The notes beneath the pieces are model-generated. The model was not told the origin of the DNA. It saw nothing but the letters and a program-made list of their open reading frames with translations, and searched no databases. The translations under genes and the position numbers were made by a program. A stretch of DNA of 64,000 nucleotides from Lithodes maja (taxonomy: Eukaryota; Arthropoda; Malacostraca; Decapoda; Lithodidae). The stretch is from the NCBI GenBank assembly GCA_037953745.1, contig JBAKBP010007113.1:1-64000 (forward strand), in the 5' to 3' direction. This document shows positions 12,274 through 22,102 of this stretch, piece after piece (the stretch's first letter is position 1; every line of letters starts with the position of its first letter).

Positions 12274-12544
12274 TCGTGCACGGTGTGTGGGTTGAGCAGG
12301 AGTAAAATTAGGCTATCATAACGCCGTCCAAAAAGATTATAAAACAATAAAATAAACGAGAAAATTTTGTTTTAGTTTTGTAAGTCTTTATTGTTGTAGC
12401 ATGATGCATGCGATATTGTGTTTTATGTATAATTCACACTTCAGTTGTTGTGCACCTTTTGCAATTAGTAGCAGCTAAGGCTAGCAGGTCGGTTGGTTGC
12501 CTGTCAGATTTTGATAATGCTTCTAAGGTCGATTATCTAAAATC

Positions 12545-12554
12545 TTGGGGGGGC
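12545..12554 (+). other. Polypurine tract, copy B
   Basis: A run of seven G preceded by TT and followed by C lies immediately before the 3' LTR, the position where plus-strand DNA synthesis starts in LTR elements. The equivalent G-run is present in copy C (56378-56385 on the opposite strand). Confidence 0.65.
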
Positions 12555-14373
12555 TGTGACGCACCCAGTGCGTGGCAACTTAACCTGATTGTACTCCTTG
12601 GTACTCCACTGTACCGCCACGGTGCGGTACCGCTTTACCGCTGTACCGTGCTGGCTGCTTATATTGAGTGTGACAACGTATAACTATGTTCTTTGTATCT
12701 CTGCAAAGGTCTCGTCATGTGCTAACCAGTGGTGGGTTTTGTTTTAAGCCATGTCGAGACCTTCCATTTAATATGTAGTATCAATAGAGAAGTTGATAGA
12801 TAAGACAATAGGAATTCAGAGAGAGAGAGTGAGTTAGTTTTCAGAGCGAGAGGGTAGCAACGCGCCACGCTGCCGGAGTGGTGGTTGCCAGACGTATGGA
12901 CCGGTTGGCAGCCCTGCGCTTATAGCTAGGTGCGACAGGGTTGGTAGTCCATTGCCGCCTGCCTATGCTGCCTGGGCTGCCCATGTTGTCGTGCTGCACA
13001 TTGCCTGGAGGCTCGCTGTGTGTTCCATGATCAGGTTGCCTAGAACCTTTGAGATTCTAACATCCCTTGCTCTCTCTCCCAACTTCTCACGGTTGCACTC
13101 TTTCTCTCTGACGACATTACTCTCATTTCATTCTTCTCTCTATTTAAATGCATAACCTTCCCTTGAGGTCCTAAAGGAGTTTCAGCACTCACCTCTCGTA
13201 TTACTCTTAGGACAAGCATATATTTACATGTATTAGATTTAAGGGGTTAATGTGAACAGCGATCTTCTTGATGAGGATAGTTGGTGAACGTTCTACATGT
13301 TCACGAGTTATATGCCCAGCTCATCATCCAATTTGTGACTAGACTAGTGCCATGTGTAAGAGCCCGACCATGCCCAGGAGTTGTCTGTAGAGGGGCGAGG
13401 ACTTAGCCTTGATTTGCCTACCGAGCCAGGAGCGAGTGCAGTACCAGAGACTACAGCTCGCTCGTAGTGCCGGTATAGTAGAGTAACGTAATTTATCTGT
13501 CCTTGTGTTCTCTGCAGTCTTTTCCTGGGTTCTCGCTTTCGGTGCTGGGACTCGTTGTTCCTGTGACTTGGCCTGCTAGCTAGAACACATGGGGATGATG
13601 AGTGGGTGATATCTTTATTTTTACTATGCATTGCAGCTCTCTTTAAGTTTATGTATGTAACACTTTACAATACACATTACTCACACACAAGACAACACTA
13701 TTAATACTTTCATGTATCAATTAACTGCACTGTCGTTTTGCTGCTGTGTCCGGAGTTCTGTTGCGTAGGGCGCATACGGACTCAGAGGGGAGACAGAGTG
13801 AGAGAAGCGAAGTAGCCTATGCGGTAGTAGGCTACCGGCGCAGTACTGTTGCCTGCAACCTTTAGTTATTCCAAGTATAGATTCATTCTTATAATAAGTG
13901 ACTACTATTTATGTTCCTTCCATGTGTATTATTAGGTATCTACTGGATCATGAACATCTTGTATGCTACATGCTAGTGCATGTTAGTAGGGGACAGTTAT
14001 TCTAGTGCACGCGCTTTCAAGTAGGCGTGTACATTTGTCATTTAGCATTTCACTGTCATACCTTTAGCCTGCTTCTATTCTACATTATTAGAGGCTTAAT
14101 ATTAACGTAGTTTCTTGAGTATTGCATTTCTTTAGTAATAACGTAACCTATAAATGTCTGAGGGAGTTTAGCCTCATAGCCTACCCCTGTTGTACACTTT
14201 CGCCGAGTTAAGGTACCTCGTTACCATAGACGATAACCCTGTAGGGCGTTGGTGCTTTTGTTGTCTGGAGCATATAGTATTTGGGACTGGAATCGAGCGT
14301 GTCGTTGTCACATAAGCCATTTCTGTCCTACGATCAAGAATCCCGAATATGTATTGCCGATCCAGCCGTAACA
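12555..14373 (+). repeat. 3' LTR of copy B (1819 bp)
   Basis: It has the same length and the same ends as the 5' LTR at 5067-6885, with at least three substitutions between them. ATAT follows directly. Confidence 0.95.
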
Positions 14374-14388
14374 ATATATATATATATA

Positions 14389-14419
<31 letters not shown>
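14374..14419. repeat. (AT)n microsatellite
   Basis: Alternating AT, with one AATT interruption, continues the tract seen at 5055-5066. Copy B therefore split one AT array. Confidence 0.9.
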
Positions 14420-14422
<3 letters not shown>

Positions 14423-14430
14423 GTGACCGG

Positions 14431-14607
14431 TCTACTCAACCAGTAGACCATTTCAACCAGTAGCTCTCAACCAGTACCAAATCAACCAATACGGTTAGGT
14501 TAGGTTAGGTTAGGTTAGTACTATATTTTGGCACTGGTTTGGTTGGTCTGGGTTAATTTGGCACTGGTTGAGAGCTACTGGTTGAAATGGTCTACTGGTT
14601 GAGATGA
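14431..14607. mobile_element. Small fold-back element with TTAGG loop
   Basis: An arm at 14431-14487 is repeated inverted at 14551-14607 with few mismatches. It is built from CAACCAGTA-type units. The loop contains about five copies of the TTAGG unit at 14493-14518. AT microsatellite lies on both sides. There is no coding capacity. It could be a non-autonomous inverted-repeat element; I did not recognise the family. Confidence 0.65.
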
Positions 14608-14614
14608 CATGGAA

Positions 14615-14616
<2 letters not shown>

Positions 14617-14661
<45 letters not shown>
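14617..14661. repeat. (TA)n microsatellite
   Basis: Uninterrupted alternating TA separates the fold-back element from the tRNA-derived array. Confidence 0.9.
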
Positions 14662-14663
<2 letters not shown>

Positions 14664-16896
14664 AGAATATATCACAAATACACGTGAGCCACTAAATGTT
14701 TCTAATCTCTCAGTGGGGCTCGAACCGTCGACCATCAGGACGATAGCCGACGCTTTAATCAATTACACCACGGCAGTCTAAAAGACACTCAGCCTTCTAT
14801 CCTATTTATGTTAGGGAGAAGGGAAACCCACTAGGCGAATATATTTCAATTCAAACCTAGTTGTAGGATCCATATTTCCAGAATACCATACAAGGATTTC
14901 TGAGTGTCCCGATGCAACTCGGGTCGAAATTGATTTCATTTAATTCTAACCCACAAAGCATGAGAGTTACAAATATTAAGAATATATCACAAATACACGT
15001 GAGCCACTAAATGTTTCTAATCTCTCCGTGGGGATCGAACCGTCGACCATCAGGACGATAGCCGACGCTTTAATCAATTACACCACGGCAGTCTAACCGA
15101 GTTGCGTCGGGACACTCAGAAATCCTTGTGTGGTATTCTGGAAATATGGATCCTACAACTAGGTTTGAATTGAAATATATTCGCCTAGTGGGTTTCCCTT
15201 CTCCCTAACATAAATAGGATAGAAGGCTGAGTGTCTTTTAGACTGCCGTGGTGTAATTGATTAAGGCGTCGGCTATCGTCCTGATGGTCGACGGTTCGAT
15301 CCCCACTGAGAGATTAGAAACATTTAGTGGCTCACGTGTATTTGTGATATATTCTCAATATTTGTAACTCTCATGCTTTGTGGGTTAGAATTAAATGAAA
15401 TCAATTTCGACCCGAGTTGCGTCGGGACACTCAGAAATCCTTGTATGGTATTCTGGAAATATGGATCCTACAACTAGGTTTGAATTGAAATATATTCGCC
15501 TAGTGGGTTTCCCTTCTCCCTAACATAAATAGGATAGAAGGCTGAGTGTCTTTTAGACTGCCGTGGTGTAATTGATTAAAGCGTCGGCTATCGTCCTGAT
15601 GGTCGACGGTTCGATCCCCACTGAGAGATTAGAAACATTTAGTGGCTCACGTGTATTTGTGATATATTCTAAATATGTGTAACTCTCATGCTTTGTGGGT
15701 TAGAATTAAATGAAATCAATTTCGACCCGAGTTGCGTCGGGACACTCAGAAATCCTTGTATGGTATTCTGGAAATATGGATCCTACAACTAGGTTTGAAT
15801 TGAAATATATTCGCCTAGTGGGTTTCCCTTCTCCCTAACATAAATAGGATAGAAGGCTGAGTGTCTTTTAGACTGCCGTGGTGTAATTGATTAAAGCGTC
15901 GGCTATCGTCCTGATGGTCGACGGTTCGATCCCCACTTAGAGATTAGAATCATTTAGTGGCTCACGTGTATTTGTGATATATTCTCAATATTTGTAACTC
16001 TCATGCTTTGTGGGTTAGAATTAAATTAAATCAATTTCGACCCGATTTGCGTCGGGACACTCAGAAATCCTTGTATGGTATTCTGGAAATATGGATCCTA
16101 CAACTAGATTTGAATTGAAATATATTCGCCTAGTGAGTTTCCCTTCTCCCTAACATAAATAGGATAGAAGGCTGAGTGTCTTTTAGACTGCCGTGGTGTA
16201 ATTGATTAAAGCGTCGGCTATCGTCCTGAGGGTCGACGGTTCGATGCCCACTGAGAGATTAGAAGCATTTAGTGGCTCACGTGTATTTGTGATATATTCT
16301 CAATATTTGTAACTCTCATGCTTTGTGGGTTAGAATTAAATGAAATCAATTTCGACCCGAGTTGCGTCGGGACAATCAGAAATCCTTGTATGGTATTCTG
16401 GAAATATGGATCCTACAACTAGGTTTGAATTGAAATATATTCGCCTAGTGGGTTTCCCTTCTCCCTAACATAAATAGGATAGAAGGCTGAGTGACTTTTA
16501 GACTGCCGTGGTGTAATTGATTAAAGCGTCGGCTATCGTCCTGATGGTCGACGGTTCGATCCCCACGGAGAGATTAGAAACATTTAGTGGCTCACGTGTA
16601 TTTGTGATATATTCTCAATATTTGTAACTCTCATGCTTTGTGGGTTAGAATTAAATGAAATCAATTTCGACCCGAGTTGCGTCGGGATACTCAGAAATCC
16701 TTGTATGGTATTCTGGAAATATGGATCCTACAACTAGGTTTGAATTTAAATATATTCGCCTAGTGGGTTTCCCTTCTCCCTAACATAAATAGGATAGAAG
16801 GCTGAGTGTCTTTTAGACTGCCGTGGTGTAATTGATTAAAGCGTCGGCTATCGTCCTGATGGTCGACGGTTCGATCCCCACTGAGAGATTAGAAAC
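14662..16896. repeat. Tandem array of a 315-bp tRNA-derived repeat, with internal inversion
   Basis: The same short anchor begins at 15241, 15556, 15871, 16186, 16501 and 16816, exactly 315 bp apart, giving about 5.7 units on the plus strand. To the left, 14662 to about 15096 holds about 1.4 units in the opposite orientation, with a sharp switch near 15097. Each unit contains a pol III-type box A (TGGTGTAATTGA) and box B (GGTTCGATCCC) 44 bp apart, the spacing of a real tRNA. The acceptor stem does not pair and the anticodon and T stems are only partly paired, so this is a tRNA-derived satellite or tandemised SINE, not a working tRNA gene. The units differ by scattered single bases. Confidence 0.85.
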
Positions 16897-16949
16897 ATAT
16901 ATATATATATATATATATAATATATATATATACAGTATATATATATATA
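16897..16949. repeat. (AT)n microsatellite
   Basis: Alternating AT with small interruptions begins inside the last 315-bp unit, replacing its remainder. Confidence 0.9.
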
Positions 16950-17122
16950 GCATAAATATAAGTGAATTAGTTTTCCTTGCCACGTTCATCACTAGTTGCT
17001 GATATTTACATGCTGTAAAATTCATCAATGACTTTGAAAATAATACTGTGCATTCAATATCTGTAACATAATGTCATGTTGTCTGTTAGACTTAAATTAA
17101 GGAACATTGTAATTGCACTTAC
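16950..17122 (-). other. Start of intron 1 of the globin-like gene
   Basis: On the minus strand the exon is followed directly by GTAAGTGC, a strong splice donor at 17115-17122. The AT-rich sequence beyond has no open frame. No second globin exon was recognised to the left within the window, so the intron is long (containing the repeats at 1-16949) or the gene is broken. Confidence 0.6.
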
Positions 17123-17457
17123 CCCATAAAGAGCACGACCCCGACTGTGGCCACCCGAGCCTCGATCACCTTCCATGTCCTCTTAACAATCTCCTTCTGT
17201 TCCTCTGTCAGGGTGGGAGGAGGGGTAGCAGGCCTCTTCTCCTCCGCTTCTGCTGTGTCAGCCTCTGTGTCGCTTCTCTCTTCCTCCTCCTCGTCCTCCT
17301 CCACCTCCTCCTCCAGCCTCCTTTCCCCTTCACTGTGTTCCTCCTCGCCTTTTGAACTACCTCTCAGGGACTTGCTGTACTTTCTCAAAATGCTGCTACT
17401 TCGAGAGGTCCGGCCGTTGGACTCCAAGGAGTCTTCGCGAGTGTATGTGTTGCCCAT
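17123..17457 (-). CDS. First coding exon of a globin-X/neuroglobin-like protein
   Basis: Translation starts MGNTYTRED at 17457; an in-frame ATG also exists at 17484. I prefer 17457 because Met-Gly with Thr at position 6 fits an N-myristoylation signal, as known for membrane-bound globin X proteins, and the ATG context is good. A Ser/Arg-rich stretch follows, then a strongly acidic Glu-rich linker (about residues 40-80). Next comes LTEEQKEIVKRTWKVIEAR, a typical globin helix A with its conserved Trp, and helix B (VATVGVVLFMG). The exon ends two bases into a codon at GTAAGT; alignment to myoglobin puts this at B12.2, the conserved globin intron position. The haem-binding His residues would be in later exons, not seen here. 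The protein would bind haem and probably sit at a membrane; that is inference from the family. Confidence 0.75.
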
Positions 17458-18560
17458 TGCTGATCTGTTATCCGTCTTGGGCAATTTACTCTATCTGTGT
17501 CAATGTATCACTGTCAATAGACCCTTCTTTATGCTTTCTAAATTTCACATATTTCAGATATTGAGAATATACTTTATTTGTAGTAACTATAAGTTTGTAT
17601 AGATATATTCTGGCTTCCTTTTTATAATTGTATAATAATATTATCCATTGTTCTGAAATAAATAAATACATTATACGCACTATATTTACCATAATATGTT
17701 ACCCTTATTTGCGTGTATGATGGAAAACATTCCTTGATATCCTTTTTTTTTTTTCGTTTTTCAACTATCTGAAAATCACTAAACATATTTAATCATATAT
17801 TTGTAATATGATGTCCGTCCATATATCATAGAACAAATATGACATACACTGTTATTTTACATATTTCATGTTTATTGTACAATGTGTTTCCGAGCTTGTT
17901 CTGATTGAAAAAACGCACCCATCAATAGAGCATGGTTAATTTCGTTCCGTGATTATACAGCTTATACCCATCAATAGAGAATTTACATTCTTTCGAAAAC
18001 GCTTATTTTCGAGTTGTATCTATAATTTATGTTATCTACACCACTTGCACTATCCAATGTTTGTATTTTGTTTTCAAAAATTCATAATACAGTAGTTGTT
18101 TTACATATTAATAGTGTTGTTTGTACTCGTTTTCCTATGCTTAAATTGAGATATCCATTGTGCCATTGCCACTATAGTCCTTATAGTTCATATGATACTA
18201 AAACTATTTATACAGTATTTAAAATATACAATCTACTATTTTTTGCAGTTATTTTACTTTTTCTGTATACAATATTCACCAAATGTTTATCTAATGCAAT
18301 ATAATTTGAAATTCTTTCAATGTTACATGTGAAGGCTACTCAACATATTTATCTAGTATTGATTTTGTTCCTTAGTCTCATATTTACTTCAGAACCTGTA
18401 TGGATTTCATCCATATGTTCCTCATACAGTTCGTAATTGTACTGAAAAGTTAATAAATAAAGACACACACTGTGAATCATATGGTTCCTTATAGTGCTTG
18501 CACCGCTTGGTGCTTGTACTGAAGAGTAAATATAGACATTGGATACGTCAAGCACTCTGG
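17458..18560 (-). promoter_or_regulatory. 5' flank of the globin-like exon, no other gene seen
   Basis: AT-rich sequence upstream of the globin start on the minus strand would hold the 5' UTR and promoter, and perhaps an upstream non-coding exon. No coding frame, TE protein or clear core-promoter motif could be supported. All longer frames here are antisense shadows or chance. Confidence 0.35.
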
Positions 18561-18571
18561 GAAACAACCAG

Positions 18572-18600
18572 CCCCCCCCCCCCCCCATACACACACACAC
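18572..18600. repeat. C-run followed by (AC)n
   Basis: About fifteen C are followed by alternating AC. It is simple sequence with no gene. Confidence 0.85.
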
Positions 18601-18946
18601 TCCCCAGCACCACAACCACCACCACCCTGTAGACTTGGACCCTCACTCTCAGAACGCCACCTGTTGAACAATGAACTCACTAGGCATTGCCCCCCTGTAG
18701 CATAATTTGAATATGGGAATATTCATACAATGCTATTTAATTCACCTGTACGGTACGCAGGGTTCACCCGCAGCGCTACCATAGACATTGGGGAAAACTC
18801 GCTATTTATGAGCAATGTAGCGCTATTTTTGCCTTTGGCAGCACTGCTGAGACTCGGGGCTGGGGTCTCAGTGCACGGACTGACATACTGGCGATCGGAG
18901 GTGGGTCCCTCGCGCTCCCGTCCACGGACACTCGATTTCTACGGCT
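18601..18946. other. Unassigned sequence
   Basis: There is no convincing coding frame or repeat match to other parts of the window. It ends at the TTAA target of the next element. Confidence 0.4.
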
Positions 18947-18950
18947 TTAA

Positions 18951-19572
18951 CCAGCTAAGCGCGAGCTATGTGTAGTGAACACCCTATAACTGGACGGCCA
19001 TATTAGGCCTCATTCCAGCCTAAAATAATAATTTTACGTTAAATATATTAATCACTTATTCATATGTGCCTATTTTACGTTTAATATGAAGATATTAACA
19101 TGTAACAGCAATAAAACAAGTGGGAAAAGTGTTTGGAGGGTGAAAATCGCAAATTATTGCCGACCGTTCATTCATGAAATCTGAGGCGGACGCGACGTAC
19201 ACCCTCCCTCTCTCGAGCCTAGAGGCACACTGAGGCTTCTCTCTCATTCTCTCTCACACCACGCACTTGCTAGGCCTAGCACCACGCCTTAGAACCGGAT
19301 TGGAGATGTTGGCACAGTAAATAAACCGATAAACAAGGGAATAAGAGGACAAATAGATGATAATTGAAGGGGGGGGAAGGGGGGTATTTTGACACATGTG
19401 GAGGAGTGATAGGAGGTATGAAGGGGAATTATCTCACTTAAATACCATTTCTTTTGTTTTAAGTGCTACTGGGGCCTTTAAAAATTTTTTTTTTTTTTTA
19501 GGTCTTACCTCTTAAGAGGATCGTCGCCTTTGCCCACCAAAACATCTTAAGAGTGTTCTCGCCATTCCCGGG
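18951..19572 (+). mobile_element. Non-autonomous TTAA element, copy 1 (622 bp)
   Basis: TTAA lies at 18947-18950 and 19573-19576. The ends start CCAGCTAAGCGCG and, inverted, CCCGGGAATGGCG. The body is clearly related to 38194-38823 (630 bp): both share an AACAATAAAACRAGTG-like stretch, a G-rich stretch, an A/T run and CTTAAGAG-rich right ends. TTAA duplication and CC-starting short inverted ends fit a piggyBac-type non-autonomous element. No transposase is encoded. Confidence 0.65.
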
Positions 19573-19586
19573 TTAACAGGCATTAA

Positions 19587-19926
19587 CCCCTCCAATCCCA
19601 GAGAGGACTATAGTCGTCAGTAGATAAGTAACTCCCCAGTCACAGCGACGGATAAATTCGTCAGTAATGTACTTTCCTTGTAACTGCCTGTACAACCCTA
19701 TACCCTTTTCTTTTTGTCAGCTTATATAAGACCCACTGAAGGGTGAGACAGCCAGTCTTGCCTCATCTCTTGAGGTGGAAAGGTGGTCTCTACTGCCATT
19801 TTGGCCACATTGCTTGGGACTGGGGGGGACTTTTATTACTGTATCTTACGGTACTGAACTGGTTAAAAGCCTGGAAATTGCTGTAAATTGCCATGGCATT
19901 CCGGAACATCTCCCGCAGCCAATGGG
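19587..19926 (+). mobile_element. Possible second small TTAA element
   Basis: TTAA lies at 19583-19586 and 19927-19930. The interior starts CCCCTCCAATCCC and, inverted from the right, CCCATTGGCTGC, so the inverted ends match only weakly. It lies 10 bp from the previous element. No second copy is seen in the window. Confidence 0.3.
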
Positions 19927-19930
19927 TTAA

Positions 19931-20830
19931 GGGATTGCGACTGTACCTATTTATTCAAACATATGCACATGTGGCAAAATAATATTGCTTTATATGGGAG
20001 ATAATTCGATTATCCTCCACCTTCCTCCATCCTCTGACTCAATTGCCTACGTGGGCCAACCTTGCAATTACTGACCACTAAATCCCCAATCCCACATCAT
20101 AATATCTGTACAAAATAATATACTCATGGTGGTGAGTGAATGAATTTACAATACGTTGATGTACTTCTCATCCTGTTTTGCAAAAGTCGTATTTTTGTCG
20201 GGATTACCGCACTCGCGATAGGCGAATATAAACAATTTCACGCGCTTACCAGTATAAATTTAGTGCAATACAAAAATGACATAATTTCTTATTTTAGTAA
20301 TATTGAATGTAAAACTGATATAATATAATATTGCAATAACTTCCATATAACATAGTTTCTCAATGCAATTTAAATATAAATACAAGAAAATTGATGGACA
20401 AGCAAGATTCAGATCAACGAGTATCAACGAGGCATTACCTAAATTGGTGCCCAACTGATCCCTAGTTTTGATCAAGCACCCCTGCAGATGGCTCTGCCAT
20501 CAGTGATGCGTCGTATGTACGCTTACAAATGTCACTTCGAGTGGCCACGGTCACAGCTGTGCTGTTTGTGGGAAATGCAAGCGGAAACATAAAAATCCCT
20601 CATACCAATTATTTCCCAAAGATAGACAAAAATAAGGTGAAGTGCTTGGAAATACATAAGGGTGTATCTACAAGTATGCAGTATTTAGTATACTCACATA
20701 CGAGTATATATAGGCTATCGTGACTAACTGAATACAGATTCTTGGGACATCATTTCAGTAAATGGCTGACCCATGAATGCTGGCATTTGTGCCATTACAG
20801 ATGTTTGTAATGGCTCAAGTGAGCTGGCGT
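19931..20830. other. Unassigned AT-rich sequence
   Basis: There is no coding frame beyond about 70 codons and no match to the named elements. The 3' part of the old BEL/Pao relic would be expected to the left of 20830 but is not recognisable, so the relic looks truncated here. Confidence 0.4.
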
Positions 20831-20935
20831 TAATTGTAGTGGCTCTTGCAGGTCGGTTTACACATATGTGAGCAGACAATCATTCACGACTGTCTCTATC
20901 TCTGTGAGGACTGTCGTCAACTCACTCTTCTTTAA
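20831..20935 (-). pseudogene. BEL/Pao relic, integrase fragment left of the piggyBac insertion
   Basis: On the minus strand, 20935 downwards reads KSELTTVLTEIETVVND and then a decayed stretch. This matches the integrase region LQTILIEIEMSVNDRPL of the intact BEL/Pao element at 28155-33485. It joins directly, across TTAA, to the integrase piece ending at 36015. The frame has a stop soon after, and the homology fades near 20830. Confidence 0.7.
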
Positions 20936-20951
20936 CCCGCTGAGACCCAGC
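20936..20951 (+). repeat. Left terminal inverted repeat of piggyBac-type element
   Basis: Sixteen bases starting CCCGCTGAG directly after TTAA, matching the inverted right end with one mismatch. Confidence 0.85.
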
Positions 20952-20954
20952 GCC

Positions 20955-21009
20955 GCACGTGTTGCGTCGGCACTATTCGACCACCAGCTCCCAGCGACGC
21001 AACACGTGC
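20955..21009. repeat. Subterminal hairpin of the piggyBac-type element
   Basis: GCACGTGTTGCGTCG at 20955-20969 is perfectly inverted at 20995-21009 with a 25-bp loop. It lies just inside the left end and may be a transposase-binding internal inverted repeat. The function is inferred only from position. Confidence 0.7.
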
Positions 21010-21670
21010 GTCCGGCATATTAAAATCAGTTACGCGGCAGGTATCGTAAGGAAATGCCTAATAATGGTACCGCGTACACTCTAGGGTGTTGGAAAGACGG
21101 GACTGGCGGCCGAAACGGGTTGGTGGGTCGTGCGGCTGAACCAGGGTGGATGAGAGGCATGTACTGAACCACCTTTTTTGACCGCAACTTTGTACCTTAT
21201 TTACTCGGGTCGTATTGGTTGTTTTTGCTTGAAAATTGTGTCAGAGCCGTGGGATGTCATTGTCTACACGTATTATTGGTGTACATGAACATAGTCTGAG
21301 CGGGTGATGGATAATAAACGGATTTACGTATACCCGCATATTGCCACACGACTTTGGACATGATTTACTCAGGTGGTATGGTATCTATTGGCCTAAAAAT
21401 TATACAGAGTATTCGATACAATATGGGAAACCAGTGGTTGTCGGGAAAACGAGTTGGTATGGTGAGCGGCTGAATGGTGGGATGGATTAGGGGCGCGTAA
21501 TTATCCACCTTTTCGCTCCGACTTTGAACCTTAGTTACTCGGGTCGTATGGTCGGGTTTGGCTTGAGATTTGTGTCAGACACAGTTTGATGGTGTATGAG
21601 AGCTTTGTATGGGTGTACCTGACCATGCCTAGTATTGCCTAGAGGCTACAGGCTGCGTGAGAAAATCCTA
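21010..21670 (+). repeat. Left subterminal region with iterated ~35-bp repeats
   Basis: Near copies of a motif like ACTTTG-ACCTTATTTACTCGGGTCGTATGG start near 21184, 21350 and 21519. Three more, the last one partial, occur after the nested transposon near 24935, 25026 and 25138. Spacing before the insertion is about 166-169 bp. Arrays of this type near DNA transposon ends often bind the transposase; here that is a suggestion. Confidence 0.6.
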
Positions 21671-21672
21671 TA

Positions 21673-21696
21673 TGAGGCGCTCATTCGCAGAACGTG
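21673..21696 (+). repeat. Left terminal inverted repeat of the DUF7869-like transposon
   Basis: Twenty-four bases, one mismatch to the inverted sequence at 24887-24910, preceded by TA. Confidence 0.8.
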
Positions 21697-22102
21697 ATAA
21701 CCGCCACCTCTGGCAAAACCCGTTATATTATCGCATTATATTGCCACATCCTTTTCGAATCTGGAGCCGTGGTAGGGAGCTATATTTGAGAATGTCAACA
21801 TGGTTGAAAATCGCATAAAGTGCGACGCATTTTCTTCCGTGTTGACAGGGCGTTTGACTTGCCCTCGTTTCTGCATCGCATAGGGTGATATGCGCCACCC
21901 AGGCAGCGTGTGTTCAGCCAGCCAATGACAGCCCGGCTATGGTACCGCGTGGGCGCCAGCTCAGCCACTCACGGCGCGCGTTGCTCTCTGTTCTCCCGCC
22001 ACAATACAGTCTAGCTCAGCTCTCACGCCGTACGGATCGTTTACCTCGCACCTGGTGTTGTTTTTGTGCCGTTTTGACCGTGTTGCAGTGCTTCCCTGAA
22101 CA
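21697..22102 (+). other. 5' leader of the DUF7869-like transposon
   Basis: Non-coding stretch between the left inverted repeat and the ATG at 22103. It should contain the promoter, but no clear motif could be supported. Confidence 0.4.

Larger units (their letters stand above)
5067..14373 (+). mobile_element. Gmr1-like Ty3/gypsy LTR retrotransposon, copy B, full length
   Basis: It is 9307 bp with two 1819-bp LTRs, a primer binding site, a polypurine tract and flanking ATAT on both sides. Domain order along the coding region is Gag, zinc knuckle, protease, integrase, reverse transcriptase, RNase H. Integrase before RT is the Ty1/copia-like order, known within Ty3/gypsy from the Gmr1 group. 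At least three base differences separate its LTRs (offsets 344, 750 and 876), so it is young but older than copy C. Two 1-base indels break its coding frame. Confidence 0.93.

Noticed and set aside
15241..15315. Functional tRNA genes in the 315-bp array
   Set aside because: Box A and B are present, but the acceptor stem does not pair and the anticodon and T stems have mismatches, the same in every unit.
14662..16896. CRISPR array
   Set aside because: Units are long (315 bp), nearly identical throughout, lack unique spacers, and the setting is eukaryotic.
17147..17602. 151-codon plus-strand frame rich in Ser and Leu
   Set aside because: It is the antisense of the Glu-rich globin exon; Ser/Leu richness is what the reverse of GAG-rich codons gives.
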